Origin: Bacteroidota bacterium
Lineage (GTDB): Bacteria > Bacteroidota > Rhodothermia > Rhodothermales > JAHQVL01
Assembly: GCA_039111535.1 (NCBI GenBank)
Contig: JBCCIM010000025.1
Location: 1 to 43,821, forward strand
Direction of reading: 5' to 3'
DNA: 43,821 nucleotides
Shown here: in pieces, positions 7,991 to 17,059 of the stretch
Position numbering within the stretch: the stretch's first letter is position 1
Layout: each line of letters begins with the position of its first letter
Made by a program: the position numbers and the translations under genes
The notes under the pieces: model-generated
What the model saw: the letters and a program-made list of their open reading frames with translations, nothing else
Database searches by the model: none
What the model was told of the DNA's origin: nothing

Positions 7991-8470
7991 TTACGGAGTT
8001 GTACAGCCAGCAGGCGCCGTTGCCGGGTTGATGGCTGTAGTAATGTTTTCAACCAAGACGCCGGCAACCGTCACACAAATGAGGTTGTTGTCACCAGCAC
8101 CACTCGTAGCAGCGCTACCAGCAGAAATAACAAGGTTGTTGCCATTTACTGAAATAGCATACTCACCGTTTACATCGGCATAGTTACCATCGCCGTTCAG
8201 CGGGTATCCCAATCCTTCAAGCGTAATCTCTGTAGAAAGACCGTTAAAGTTAGTCCGACGGTCACCATTCGTGTCTAGGCTTGCTCCACCAAACTGGACT
8301 GGTTTACGCAAAAATGCCTGCGCGTCTGACGCAATACGCATAGCTGTCATTACCATTGCGTCTGCATTTGCTTTTTTCTGGTTCTCACTAAACGCCTGAA
8401 TACCAACGACAACCGCCAAACCGACGATTACGATACCCAGTACGAGAAGTAGGAGTTGTTGCTGACCCAT
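7991..8470 (-). CDS. Pilin-like protein 1, MGQQQ type, likely major subunit
   Basis: This is the first gene of the filament locus. The 159-residue product starts MGQQQLLLLVLGIVIVG, continues as a helix into a polar stretch (SENQKKANADAM), then has a Gly/Asn/Thr-rich domain with two cysteines near the C-terminus (ICVTVAG and AGCTTP) that could form the disulphide loop typical of pilins. Position at the head of the operon, small size and the strong stem-loops just after its stop suggest it is the major subunit. The leader is at most two residues and Glu+5 is absent, unlike type IVa, IVb, Flp or T2SS major pilins. A GGAG lies about 11 bases before the ATG and a TATAAT about 30 bases before it. 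Pilin-like identity is inferred from shape and neighbours. Confidence 0.82.
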   Translation of the reverse strand: MGQQQLLLLVLGIVIVGLAVVVGIQAFSENQKKANADAMVMTAMRIASDAQAFLRKPVQFGGASLDTNGDRRTNFNGLSTEITLEGLGYPLNGDGNYADVNGEYAISVNGNNLVISAGSAATSGAGDNNLICVTVAGVLVENITTAINPATAPAGCTTP

Positions 8471-8498
8471 AGCAGAATCTCCGTGTTTTGTTTAGGTT

Positions 8499-8504
8499 AT
8501 TATA
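8499..8504 (-). promoter_or_regulatory. Candidate -10 box of the pilin operon promoter
   Basis: The minus strand reads TATAAT, ending 28 bases before the ATG of pilin 1, which would give a short 5' leader of about 20 bases. The matching -35 region (around ACATTA, 17 bases upstream) is poor, and I see no sigma-54-type GG/GC pair or the Bacteroidota TAnnTTTG motif. Confidence 0.35.
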
Positions 8505-8536
8505 TTGAAAGATGATGCGGCTTAATGTCCCAGGCA

Positions 8537-8553
8537 CATGGGTCTATCCCATG
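8537..8553. promoter_or_regulatory. Hyphenated palindrome upstream of the pilin operon
   Basis: CATGGG and CCCATG flank a 5-base spacer, about 33 bases upstream of the TATAAT at 8499-8504. This is the right size and place for an activator or repressor site. No regulator gene is adjacent. Confidence 0.35.
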
Positions 8554-8780
8554 GTGGGGTATCAACTTGTCTCCATAGCGTACGAGTTGTACAAGGTTTA
8601 TCGACACAATAAATACATCTCTTAAGCCAACGAACTGCACCTACCTGATGTGAAAACGCTCATTAAACGCCCATACAGTATAAGACAGCGTAAGGGGGCA
8701 ATTTTCAGTTATTTCGCTGATAGCACCTCCCTTTTAAACAAAGGGACTTGATCAGGAACAGTTAACATTTTTTCTCACAA

Positions 8781-8799
8781 TGAATCTCATATAGATTCA
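8781..8799. promoter_or_regulatory. Hyphenated palindrome TGAATCT-N5-AGATTCA
   Basis: Seven-base perfect arms around CATAT. It lies 311 bases upstream of the pilin start and 456 bases upstream of the DUF4342 gene. It looks like a dimeric regulator's operator, but no T-tract or gene end is nearby and the regulator is unknown. Confidence 0.35.
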
Positions 8800-9254
8800 A
8801 GGCTCGTCCTCCTATTCTTGTATTGATAAGGCACAAGTCCGTGTTCTTCAAGCAACCTGTTTAAAAAATGCATCAAATTCTGAAGCATTCGCTTACGGGT
8901 TCCAACACCGTGAGAACAACAAGTAACTTTGATACAGACACCAATTATGCCAAAAAATCAAGTTTGAGCAGGAATTTACGTAAAGAACAAAAAACGAACG
9001 TATTGATTTCTTTTTGAGTAGTTAATCCAAGTCCTTTTGAATTCACTCATCCTGATCGTTACACACATGTTACCATGCGAAAAAACAGGATTACAAATAG
9101 TAATCATTCACACCTACGCTAAAGCAGACAATCTAACCACACTGCCTCTATTTCGTTCAACGCAACAACATGTCGCGCATCGCGTAACTTTTTAAGACGC
9201 ATTATTCGACATGCCGTCTTATTTTCTGACTTCTCCCAAACCTAACCCTGTGCT

Positions 9255-9581
9255 ATGTCTGCTACCAACACATCCGAAAGTTCATTCGAACACATGAAAG
9301 TCAAAGGCAACCAACTCAAGGAAAAAATCAGGGAAATTATTGAAGAAGGCACTGCGCGGCGTGTCATCATACAAAAAGATGGACGAACCTTGCTTGAATT
9401 CCCGCTTGCCATCGGCCTCGGTGGCGCTGCAGCTGCTATTTTGCTCCATGCACCACTTACGGCAGTTGGTGCCATCGCAGCACTTGTTACTGATGTTCAG
9501 ATCATCATCGAACGCGATACAGTTACGGCTGAATCTGCAGATGAAACAACTGAATCATCAGACAACGAAGAGGAAGACTAA
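9255..9581 (+). CDS. DUF4342 domain protein
   Basis: The 108-residue protein matches the DUF4342 layout: an N-terminal helix with KGNQLKEKIREIIEEG, a short strand pair (ARRVIIQKDGRTLLEFPL), a Gly/Ala-rich hydrophobic segment (about 54-80) and a last strand with VQIIIERD. An acidic tail (ESADETTESSDNEEED) follows. The family is small, widespread and of unknown function; the hydrophobic segment may be a membrane-associated hairpin. The gene stands alone on the plus strand after the long non-coding stretch and is followed by the convergent HTTM gene. Confidence 0.8.
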   Translation: MSATNTSESSFEHMKVKGNQLKEKIREIIEEGTARRVIIQKDGRTLLEFPLAIGLGGAAAAILLHAPLTAVGAIAALVTDVQIIIERDTVTAESADETTESSDNEEED

Positions 9582-9768
9582 TACCAATATCTATCTTTCA
9601 GTCTTGTTAAGAACAAAGTCCAGCTCTTTTACCTACAACATATAAGCCATTGCAAGTACAAAAGAGCTACGGGCAATAAACATCAATAAACAGGGCCAGT
9701 TGTCACAAAGCTGTGTTGTTTCAGTTTATTACCTCGGTGTATTCTATACAAGAGTGTTGCATAAGTAT

Positions 9769-11253
9769 TCATTCAACTTTCAGCCGGCGCACAGGCGTAC
9801 TCCCCCCATCATCTCGGGTCCTCTCCTGCATAAAGTACACCGCCACGTTTTCTATTCCTTGCCGCCGGCCTTCCCTCTCATAGTATGCGAGCATATAGCT
9901 TCCATGTATCGCACCCTTGTTCATCACCCACTCCATATACTTGCGCCAGCGCTGGTTACCATAGGTGTTTGCGATATTCGCCGGCCGATCCCACTGCAAA
10001 GCCTCGTTTTTAGCGCGTAAATCAATACCCTCCCCTCCTGGCCTGTAGCCGGCAACCACAAACCAACCATCTCTACGCGGCGGCTCGGGTGAAAACATAT
10101 CCCAACGCTGCCGCAAATTTATTGTATTCACAACCGGCTCCACATGCACATACAACCCGTCGTAATACGATTCATCCATCATACCAGCATACAGCATTGC
10201 ACTCGAAACTACCCCAAACAGTGCTAACACCGCAATCAACGTCTCTGAGACGCCAGGTAACACATTTACAGTTTTTTCTTTTATGGAAACCCATGCTTCC
10301 CACCGCTTGCGTAGCTGCCCCCCCAACTGCCTCACCGTACCTATCTGTGTCACTTTATCCCAAAACCCAGCAGGCAACACAAGAATCCAGGCAGTAATAC
10401 AGATATAAGGAAAAACCCCAAGCTCAAAAGAAATCGCCAATCCTACATGAAACAACATGAACGTAATAGCCAATACCGTGCGAACCGCTCCTGTAAAAAA
10501 TGGGACCACGAGCAAGAGCGGCCCCCACTTTTCTAAATGCAACGTTGCAAGCGTCAACATGCGCAACACCTCATCTGGCAGTAACAGCAACTGCTGACCA
10601 AGGGGCGAGACTATTCGATCCAGACTTAGGGCGAACGCAATGGCCGTACCGTCGATCTGCCAAACAGGGCTAATTTTATGGTGACCAGCCAACACATAGA
10701 ACAACCCTATCTGTAGTAGAATACCCAACGTTGCCAGCGAAACTACGCGAATTGGCAGTTGCTGACCAGCCGGCTTTTGCATACCATCCCATGCATAACG
10801 CGCACCTAATGGGAGGAAAATTCCCCAAAACAATAAATCTACAAGCAGCCAATCACCCAGGTTGTTTACAAACGGATTTCGGACATGCAGGGACAATAAC
10901 AATAGCCAGCACACAAAACACGACACCCGGCTTCTATATCCGATCAACAATGCGACCGCAGCAACCCCAGTGGCTAAAAACAGAAGCACTTGCAGCAAAG
11001 CACCACCACTCAACATATGAAATGACATGAGCCACGGCTGCTCTGCGTGTGCAATAACCAATTCACGGGGTACAACACCGGCATCTGTGTAGTGTGCAAC
11101 CAGATCAAATGAGCGATTGAGTAGGTCGACCAACACCATCCAGGCAATCATGATGCGAAACGCGCCGAGCGCACGCAAATCAATACCGAGCAATTCTTCG
11201 ATCTTTAGATACAAACCAGACGTAGATGCTGTATTTTCCGCTTGCTCACTCAT
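9769..11253 (-). CDS. HTTM-domain integral membrane protein
   Basis: The 494-residue protein begins with a region typical of HTTM (horizontally transferred transmembrane) proteins, a family related to the membrane part of vitamin-K-dependent gamma-glutamyl carboxylase: DLRALGAFRIMIAWMVLVDL, then YTDAGVVPREL. At least eight hydrophobic segments follow to about residue 370. The last 120 residues are soluble (RQRWDMFSPEPPRRDGWFVV onward), as in other members. No carboxylase activity can be claimed for bacterial members; their role is unknown. The start codon is only 20 bases from the start of the divergent threonine dehydratase gene, so the two promoters must lie inside each other's leader or coding sequence. 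Confidence 0.85.
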   Translation of the reverse strand: MSEQAENTASTSGLYLKIEELLGIDLRALGAFRIMIAWMVLVDLLNRSFDLVAHYTDAGVVPRELVIAHAEQPWLMSFHMLSGGALLQVLLFLATGVAAVALLIGYRSRVSCFVCWLLLLSLHVRNPFVNNLGDWLLVDLLFWGIFLPLGARYAWDGMQKPAGQQLPIRVVSLATLGILLQIGLFYVLAGHHKISPVWQIDGTAIAFALSLDRIVSPLGQQLLLLPDEVLRMLTLATLHLEKWGPLLLVVPFFTGAVRTVLAITFMLFHVGLAISFELGVFPYICITAWILVLPAGFWDKVTQIGTVRQLGGQLRKRWEAWVSIKEKTVNVLPGVSETLIAVLALFGVVSSAMLYAGMMDESYYDGLYVHVEPVVNTINLRQRWDMFSPEPPRRDGWFVVAGYRPGGEGIDLRAKNEALQWDRPANIANTYGNQRWRKYMEWVMNKGAIHGSYMLAYYEREGRRQGIENVAVYFMQERTRDDGGSTPVRRLKVE

Positions 11254-11273
11254 TTACACTAAAGTTTTAACGT

Positions 11274-12257
11274 ATGCACCCGGCCTTCCACGCCAATCTT
11301 ACTTCCGTCGTTTCGTTTGGTACCATACAAAGAGCAGCACAGGTGCTTCAAGGTGTGGCAAACCGCACGCCTGTCATGACTTCGCGCACTATAAACAAAC
11401 GCACAAGAGCTTCTGTTTTCTTCAAATGCGAGAATTATCAACGCATCGGCGCATTCAAATTCCGAGGTGCATACTTTGCGCTTTCAGAGCTTGGTGCAAA
11501 AGAAAAAAACCAAGGTGTGATTACCTACTCGTCAGGCAATCACGCACAGGCTGTAGCCCTTTCAGGTAACTTGCTAGAGATACCTACCACGATTGTTATG
11601 CCTGAGGATGCGCCGGCTGTAAAAATTAGCGCAACAAGGGGCTATGGTGCCGAAGTTGTTTTGTACAATAAGGAAGAAATCACCAGAGAAAAACTGGCCA
11701 ACGAAATTGCGGCGCAACGTGGTCTCACCATCATCCCGCCCTACGATCATCCCGATGTAATCGCCGGCCAAGGTACAACTGCCCTAGAGCTCTTTGATGA
11801 AACTGGCCCCCTCGACGCCCTCCTTGTATGCTGCGGCGGAGGCGGCCTCCTTTCTGGGTGCGCAATCACAACTAAAAATATTTTACCATGCTGCGAAGTA
11901 ATTGGCGTAGAACCTGCTGCTGGAAACGACGCCAGGCGGACTTTTCTTTCGGGAGTATTACAGCAAGTACACAATCCGGATACCATCGCCGACGGTGCGC
12001 GTACGCCTTACCTCGGCAAATACACACACCCGATTATCTCTAATTATGTTGACGAGATATTGACCGCAAACGACCATGACATCCGAAAAACCATGTTTTT
12101 GCTTTGGGAACGTATGAAAATTGTAGTTGAGCCTACAGGTGTACTCGCAGCAACGGCGTTTCTGAATAATGCTGAACGATTTAGAGGGAAACGCGTTGGA
12201 GTCGTCCTCACAGGAGGCAATGTAGATTTGAAGAAATTGCACCTCTTTTTTAAATGA
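11274..12257 (+). CDS. Threonine/serine dehydratase, catabolic type (no ACT domain)
   Basis: This is a fold-type II PLP enzyme that deaminates threonine to 2-oxobutyrate, and often serine to pyruvate. The Schiff-base lysine is in GAFKFRGA (K62), the substrate loop is SSGNHAQ (about 86-92) and the phosphate-binding Gly-rich loop is CGGGGLLSG. The 327-residue length and the lack of a C-terminal regulatory ACT domain fit the TdcB/serine racemase branch and not the long biosynthetic IlvA. A racemase or hydroxyaspartate dehydratase activity cannot be excluded from sequence alone. The ATG at 11274 lies 20 bases from the divergent HTTM start. No RBS is obvious. Confidence 0.88.
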   Translation: MHPAFHANLTSVVSFGTIQRAAQVLQGVANRTPVMTSRTINKRTRASVFFKCENYQRIGAFKFRGAYFALSELGAKEKNQGVITYSSGNHAQAVALSGNLLEIPTTIVMPEDAPAVKISATRGYGAEVVLYNKEEITREKLANEIAAQRGLTIIPPYDHPDVIAGQGTTALELFDETGPLDALLVCCGGGGLLSGCAITTKNILPCCEVIGVEPAAGNDARRTFLSGVLQQVHNPDTIADGARTPYLGKYTHPIISNYVDEILTANDHDIRKTMFLLWERMKIVVEPTGVLAATAFLNNAERFRGKRVGVVLTGGNVDLKKLHLFFK

Positions 12258-12434
12258 TTGCCCATTTCCTTATATCAACTATATACAATTGTTACGCATT
12301 GCTATTTTCCTCAACGACAATAAACTAGGCAGGTTTGTAAAGATCCACATTATCCAGCCGGCACATTGTACTATCTTAGCCGGTTGAAATCAGGTATTGA
12401 ATAGCAGTATTTTCCCCTCTATGTATAGAGCTCT

Positions 12435-13853
12435 ATGAAAGTAGGAATTATTGGAGCAGGACCGGCAGGTATCACCGCAGCCTATCAACTTTCGAAAGCC
12501 GGCATAGACGTTGACCTGTACGAAGCCGGCCCTGCTGTAGGCGGATTGGCAAAAACCATCACCCTCTGGAATCAACAGGTTGACCTTGGCCCGCACCGCT
12601 TCTTCAGCACCGACCGACGCGTCAACGAGCTCTGGCTTGAAGTTGTTGGTCAGAACTATGCGATGGTTGACCGCCTTACTCGGATCTACTACAACAAAGA
12701 TTTTTTCAATTACCCGCTCCGTGTTGGCAATGCCCTCAAAAACCTCGGACCATTTGAAGCGGCGCACTGCCTGCTTAGCTATTTCCAGCAAAAAGTTAAC
12801 CCCATCGAGCAAGATGGGTCTTTTGAAGACTGGGTTGTCAACCAGTTTGGCCGACGCCTTTTCGACATCTTCTTCAAAACCTACAGCGAAAAGCTCTGGG
12901 GTATCACCTGCAAAGAACTCGATTCTGACTTTGCGTCGCAGCGAATCAAAAAGCTTTCACTCACTGAAGCTATCAAAAACGCTGTGGTTGGTGGCCGGGG
13001 TAACAAACACAAAACCCTCGTTGATCGCTTTGCCTATCCACACCTCGGCAGTGGCGTCGTATATGAGCGCATGGCAGAGAAAATAACTGCCCTGGGCAAC
13101 GTAGTCCACCTAAACACGCCTGTTGAACGCGTCGTTCTTGAAGATGGACAAGCCCGCGCCCTGGCGCTTACAAGCGGGCAAACGGTTGCTTACGATCATA
13201 TCATCTCTTCAATGCCGCTCACGTTGCTTGTACAGCGACTCGAGAACACCCCGCAGCAATTACTCGATCACATAAACGAGCTCAAATTTAGAAACACAAC
13301 GCTCGTTTATCTCAATGTTGACCATAGCGACCTGTTTCCCGACAACTGGATTTACGTACACGACCCGTCACTACAATTTGGGCGCATCACCAATTTCAGG
13401 AACTGGACACCGCAAATCAACAACAACGAGACGACAACCATTTTAGCGCTTGAGTACTGGAGCTACGACGAAGATCCTATGTGGAAAGCAGACGATGAAA
13501 CCCTCATCGCGCTTGGCAAAAAAGAAATCAGGCAAACTGGCCTCATCGGAAGTGCTGATATCCTAGATGGAAAAGCAATCAAAATCCGCCGTTGCTACCC
13601 TGTCTATAATAAAGACTACAAGGTACATCTCAAGCCTGTAGAAGCTTATCTCTCCTCGATAGAGGGGCTGTCAGTAATTGGTCGGTATGGTGCCTTCAAG
13701 TACAACAACCAGGACCACAGCATTCTGATGGGTATTCTTGCCGCAGAGAAATTAACTCAAAATGCCGACCACAGCCTGTGGGATATCAATACCAATTACG
13801 ACACCTATCAGGAAACTGCATTGATTACTGAGACGGGACTAACCAAGGCATGA
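12435..13853 (+). CDS. FAD-dependent amine-oxidase/UDP-galactopyranose-mutase-like protein
   Basis: The 472-residue protein opens with a dinucleotide-binding motif, VGIIGAGPAGITAAYQL, closes that fold with an acidic residue (VDLYEA, about 26-31) and continues with VGGLA, as in NAD_binding_8/amine oxidase proteins. It lacks a signal peptide. Members with this layout sit in cell-surface polysaccharide loci and resemble UDP-galactopyranose mutase and protoporphyrinogen oxidase; the exact reaction is not known. Its stop overlaps the start of the next gene (ATGA at 13850-13853), so translation is coupled to the polytopic protein downstream. With two such membrane proteins and glycosyltransferases nearby, a role in modifying a lipid-linked sugar is a fair guess. 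Confidence 0.85.
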   Translation: MKVGIIGAGPAGITAAYQLSKAGIDVDLYEAGPAVGGLAKTITLWNQQVDLGPHRFFSTDRRVNELWLEVVGQNYAMVDRLTRIYYNKDFFNYPLRVGNALKNLGPFEAAHCLLSYFQQKVNPIEQDGSFEDWVVNQFGRRLFDIFFKTYSEKLWGITCKELDSDFASQRIKKLSLTEAIKNAVVGGRGNKHKTLVDRFAYPHLGSGVVYERMAEKITALGNVVHLNTPVERVVLEDGQARALALTSGQTVAYDHIISSMPLTLLVQRLENTPQQLLDHINELKFRNTTLVYLNVDHSDLFPDNWIYVHDPSLQFGRITNFRNWTPQINNNETTTILALEYWSYDEDPMWKADDETLIALGKKEIRQTGLIGSADILDGKAIKIRRCYPVYNKDYKVHLKPVEAYLSSIEGLSVIGRYGAFKYNNQDHSILMGILAAEKLTQNADHSLWDINTNYDTYQETALITETGLTKA

Positions 13854-15469
13854 GCACCTCGCCCAACATCCCGCAGCCAAAGCCGGCCGTCGGATTTAAA
13901 GCACCCATTATTATCTTCTTCCTCTTCCTATGCTCTGTTCTCCTGCGTACACACGCATTTGAAGAGTCTATCAGGGGCGGGCACGTTTGGCTCACCGCGC
14001 ACACCGTCATGACCATGCAGATCTGGTTTGAAGACGGACTCCAGGCACACCACTACAGCCCAGTCTACACCTACAACAACGACGCAGATCGAAATATCAG
14101 GAGCTTGACCAGCGGCATTCCGGACGAAAACGGCAACTACTACTACGTTTCATACGGTCCAGTCAGTTTTCTTTTAGCCTACCTGGTCTTGAAAACTACC
14201 GGGATGGAGCCTTCGCTTTTCGCCCTCCAATTCCTGAACTTGATCATTCATTTCCTCACCTCGCTGCTCATCTACATCATTCTGTGCAGGTTTTACCGCA
14301 AACGGGTCCGCGATGCCGTTTGGGTGCCGGCGCTGGTTGGAAGCATCATTTACCTCTTTTCGATGCATCCGCTGTGGTGCCACACGTACGTATATTTTGC
14401 AGATACCTTGATCCAACTCCTTTGGGCCAGCGGCATTTACATGGTGATTCAACTTTTCCTCTATAACAAAATTCAGAATTGGCGCTACGTATTGGGTTTT
14501 GGAGTACTGGTATTTGTGTCCATTCAAACGGAATGGATCGGGTTGCTCTTTGCTGCCATCGTATTCTGTTTTGCAACCCTGTACGCCTTTAAAGACAAAC
14601 ATTTCTTTGGCCTCATGGGAGCGATTGCGCTGGCTACTTGCCTTGCCCTGGGCTTGTTCGTGTATCAGTATGCGTCAATCAATGGACTCGATGAGTTCCT
14701 GGAAGCTTCGTTTCAAAAGTATTTCCAGCGTAGCGGCTATGACAAAGAAAGCTGGTACTTTACCCAGATCGAGCTTATGCATGTGCTCAAACATTACCGC
14801 CGGCTCTACTACCCTATTGCCGGCATGATTCTGTTTCTTCTTCTTGCCTCTTTTACCATCAAAAGAACCCGCATGGAGAAAACGAGGAAGCAAGAATTCA
14901 CCCTGTTTTTGAGTATTCTGATTGTCCCAATCTTGCTCCACCACAGCCTTTTTCTTGGCTTCACAAAAATCCACGACTTTGCGCTACTCAAGTCTTCCTT
15001 GCTCGCAGCCTTTGTGATTGGTATGCTGTATAACCGGTGCACCTTCCATGCTGAACCAGATCAGAAGAAATTCTACCATATCGTTTCATCCGCTATCATC
15101 AGCTTGATGCTGATGCTGAGCTTGCTTTCTTTTTATGATTTTGACCGGTTTGAATACAAATACATCTATGAACGGGTGGCCAGCATGGTGAAAGCAACTG
15201 CAGCCGACGATGAGGCGCTATTCATTATAAGCGAACGCGACCGCGAAAATGGCATTATGGTGTATATCGATGAACACCGCTCCATCAGTCCACAGGTTCA
15301 GATGATCGCCAGGCGGAATTTACTTGGTATCGCTCATAAATCAGATGCTTTTGCGCATCTGCAACGATACAACCTGCAAAAAGGGCGCATATACACGATC
15401 AGCACGGAAGGGCATATTATTACCATAGAGCCCATAACTATAGACGAGGCAAAACGCCCCCAACATTGA
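13850..15469 (+). CDS. Polytopic membrane protein A, GT-C-like, tandem paralogue
   Basis: The 539-residue protein has a short N-terminal tail, a first membrane segment (about 20-34), a long extracytoplasmic loop with WLTAHTVMTMQIWFEDG and NYYYVSYGP, and then about eight more hydrophobic segments. The final 100 residues are soluble. This layout, with an acidic first loop, resembles GT-C glycosyltransferases that use polyprenyl-phosphate sugars, but I cannot name a GT family. The same loop motifs recur in the next gene (15474-17045): TAHT-x-x-T-x-Q-I-W, NYYYVSY, and SLNLL/FLNLI-x-HFL. It is coupled by ATGA overlap to the flavoprotein gene. Role is inferred as sugar transfer at the periplasmic face. 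Confidence 0.75.
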   Translation: MSTSPNIPQPKPAVGFKAPIIIFFLFLCSVLLRTHAFEESIRGGHVWLTAHTVMTMQIWFEDGLQAHHYSPVYTYNNDADRNIRSLTSGIPDENGNYYYVSYGPVSFLLAYLVLKTTGMEPSLFALQFLNLIIHFLTSLLIYIILCRFYRKRVRDAVWVPALVGSIIYLFSMHPLWCHTYVYFADTLIQLLWASGIYMVIQLFLYNKIQNWRYVLGFGVLVFVSIQTEWIGLLFAAIVFCFATLYAFKDKHFFGLMGAIALATCLALGLFVYQYASINGLDEFLEASFQKYFQRSGYDKESWYFTQIELMHVLKHYRRLYYPIAGMILFLLLASFTIKRTRMEKTRKQEFTLFLSILIVPILLHHSLFLGFTKIHDFALLKSSLLAAFVIGMLYNRCTFHAEPDQKKFYHIVSSAIISLMLMLSLLSFYDFDRFEYKYIYERVASMVKATAADDEALFIISERDRENGIMVYIDEHRSISPQVQMIARRNLLGIAHKSDAFAHLQRYNLQKGRIYTISTEGHIITIEPITIDEAKRPQH

Positions 15470-15473
15470 AGCC

Positions 15474-17045
15474 ATGCGTCTGTCTACGTTGTCTTTTGCC
15501 TGCCTCCTAGGCCTTTTTGCACTATCGATTGCGGTTCGCAGCCCACACATCAATAGGCCTTTGTCTACCAATTACGAATGGGTTACTGCCCATACGTTGG
15601 TAACCTTACAAATCTGGCAAGAAGAAGGTATGTTTGCGCACGGCATGCGCCCTATCTACACCTTTTCGAATCCGAATGATCACTATATAAAGTGTCCGAT
15701 CAGCGGTATTTCAGACGATACAGGTAACTACTATTATGTATCATACCCGCCCTTTGCCTTCATCTTTCCACACGTGATCTTCAATACCCTCGGAATAGAT
15801 CCAGATGTCCTTTCGCTGGAATCACTCAATCTGCTGTTGCACTTTCTGTGTGCGGTGATGCTTTATTTGCTGATTGGCAACCTGCTGCCGGCAGACAGTA
15901 ACCGGCGGGCAATCTCGATACCTGCGCTCATCGCTGCGGCCATCTACATATTTTCGCCCCTGCCCCTATGGCACCACGCAAATGTGTACTTCGCCGACAT
16001 TCTTGTCCAATTGTTTTTCATCATTGGACTCTATCTAAGTCACCGTCTCCTCTTTGCCCCCGGCAACCAATCGGACCGCCGGCTCTCAGCATTGCTATTT
16101 CTCACTCTTTTTCTGATGGCTTACACAGAATGGATTGGCTTTCTATTTGGCATCTGTCTGGCTGCGCTGGCACTTCTTTTCAGAAAACACGTCCGGCATG
16201 GTGTACGCGTGATATGGATTTCTTTCTTTGCGTTGCTCTTCAGTGGTCTGCTTACATTTTTTCAGTATAGCACAATTAGTGGGATTACAGATTTTATTGA
16301 TATTGTACTCAATCGCTACACTGAGCGCAGTGGCCATCTCGGCAAAAATGAGTTTTATCAGCTCAACGCCCATTTGTATCTGAGCAAAGTATACCTCCGC
16401 AACTACTTCCCTCAGTTTGTGATTATTGGCTTCCTGGGGTTGATGATGTGGATCGTCAAACCGCTAAAAGTCCGGCTTTCAACTGAGGAGAAGGTGTTTT
16501 TATTGCTCGCCTTACTGCCGGCATTACTACACCATGTAGTACTTTTTGAGTTTACCCTCGTTCATGACATGGCCCTGGTAAAAACCTGCGTCTTTATCAG
16601 CTTGCTATCCGGCATACTGCTTTACCGGGTACAATCTGCAAAAATAAGCCAGGAAGGCATTGCGTTTAAAATTGTCCCTCACTTTGTGATTGTATCGATG
16701 CTTGCCTTTTCAGCATTTCTCTATCACGCGCACGTGATTGAACCAGACGGATTTTCCTTCAAAGCCCTTGGAGAAGAAATCAGGGCAAACGCCGGCCCTG
16801 ACGATACTGTCTTCTTCAAAACGACCCGTACCCTCGGCGATTTTCTAATACAGGCACCGGAAAACTTTGTTATCGCACCCCAAATACAATATTATTCGGG
16901 AAGATGCATTCAGGTTGTGCCAGACGCAGCTTCAGCCAGAGTGCATTTACAAAAATACAACAAGCCCCAAGGTGTGATATTTACGATTGAAAACAATCGG
17001 TATCAGATCGAACAGATGGAGCGAATTGCTATTGATTCGCCGTAA
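15474..17045 (+). CDS. Polytopic membrane protein B, GT-C-like, tandem paralogue
   Basis: The 523-residue product is a paralogue of the preceding gene. Shared landmarks are an early membrane segment, WVTAHTLVTLQIWQEEG, GNYYYVSYPP and a second half with several membrane helices. A TEWIG motif in the middle (AYTEWIGFLFG here, QTEWIGLLF in A) is also shared. It starts four bases after the stop of A. The soluble C-terminal part is diverged. The two may act on different sugars or as partners. No family assignment beyond GT-C-like can be made. Confidence 0.75.
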   Translation: MRLSTLSFACLLGLFALSIAVRSPHINRPLSTNYEWVTAHTLVTLQIWQEEGMFAHGMRPIYTFSNPNDHYIKCPISGISDDTGNYYYVSYPPFAFIFPHVIFNTLGIDPDVLSLESLNLLLHFLCAVMLYLLIGNLLPADSNRRAISIPALIAAAIYIFSPLPLWHHANVYFADILVQLFFIIGLYLSHRLLFAPGNQSDRRLSALLFLTLFLMAYTEWIGFLFGICLAALALLFRKHVRHGVRVIWISFFALLFSGLLTFFQYSTISGITDFIDIVLNRYTERSGHLGKNEFYQLNAHLYLSKVYLRNYFPQFVIIGFLGLMMWIVKPLKVRLSTEEKVFLLLALLPALLHHVVLFEFTLVHDMALVKTCVFISLLSGILLYRVQSAKISQEGIAFKIVPHFVIVSMLAFSAFLYHAHVIEPDGFSFKALGEEIRANAGPDDTVFFKTTRTLGDFLIQAPENFVIAPQIQYYSGRCIQVVPDAASARVHLQKYNKPQGVIFTIENNRYQIEQMERIAIDSP

Positions 17046-17059
17046 GAGCAAACCGCTAC

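Larger units (their letters stand above)
8471..9254. other. 784-base non-coding region between the pilin locus and DUF4342 gene
   Basis: The genes on either side diverge from this region, so it must hold promoters for both. I see no credible open reading frame. Two hyphenated dyads stand out (8537-8553 and 8781-8799), a candidate -10 for the pilin gene (8499-8504), and a CCCTTT/AAAGGG stem near 8730-8748. The far part is AT-rich. Its length is unusual compared with the 20-150-base gaps elsewhere, so an unannotated small RNA or peptide is possible, but I cannot support one. Confidence 0.5.

Noticed and set aside
8471-8620. Sigma-54 promoter for the pilin operon
   Set aside because: No GG-N10-GC pair at the correct spacing with TTGC was seen.
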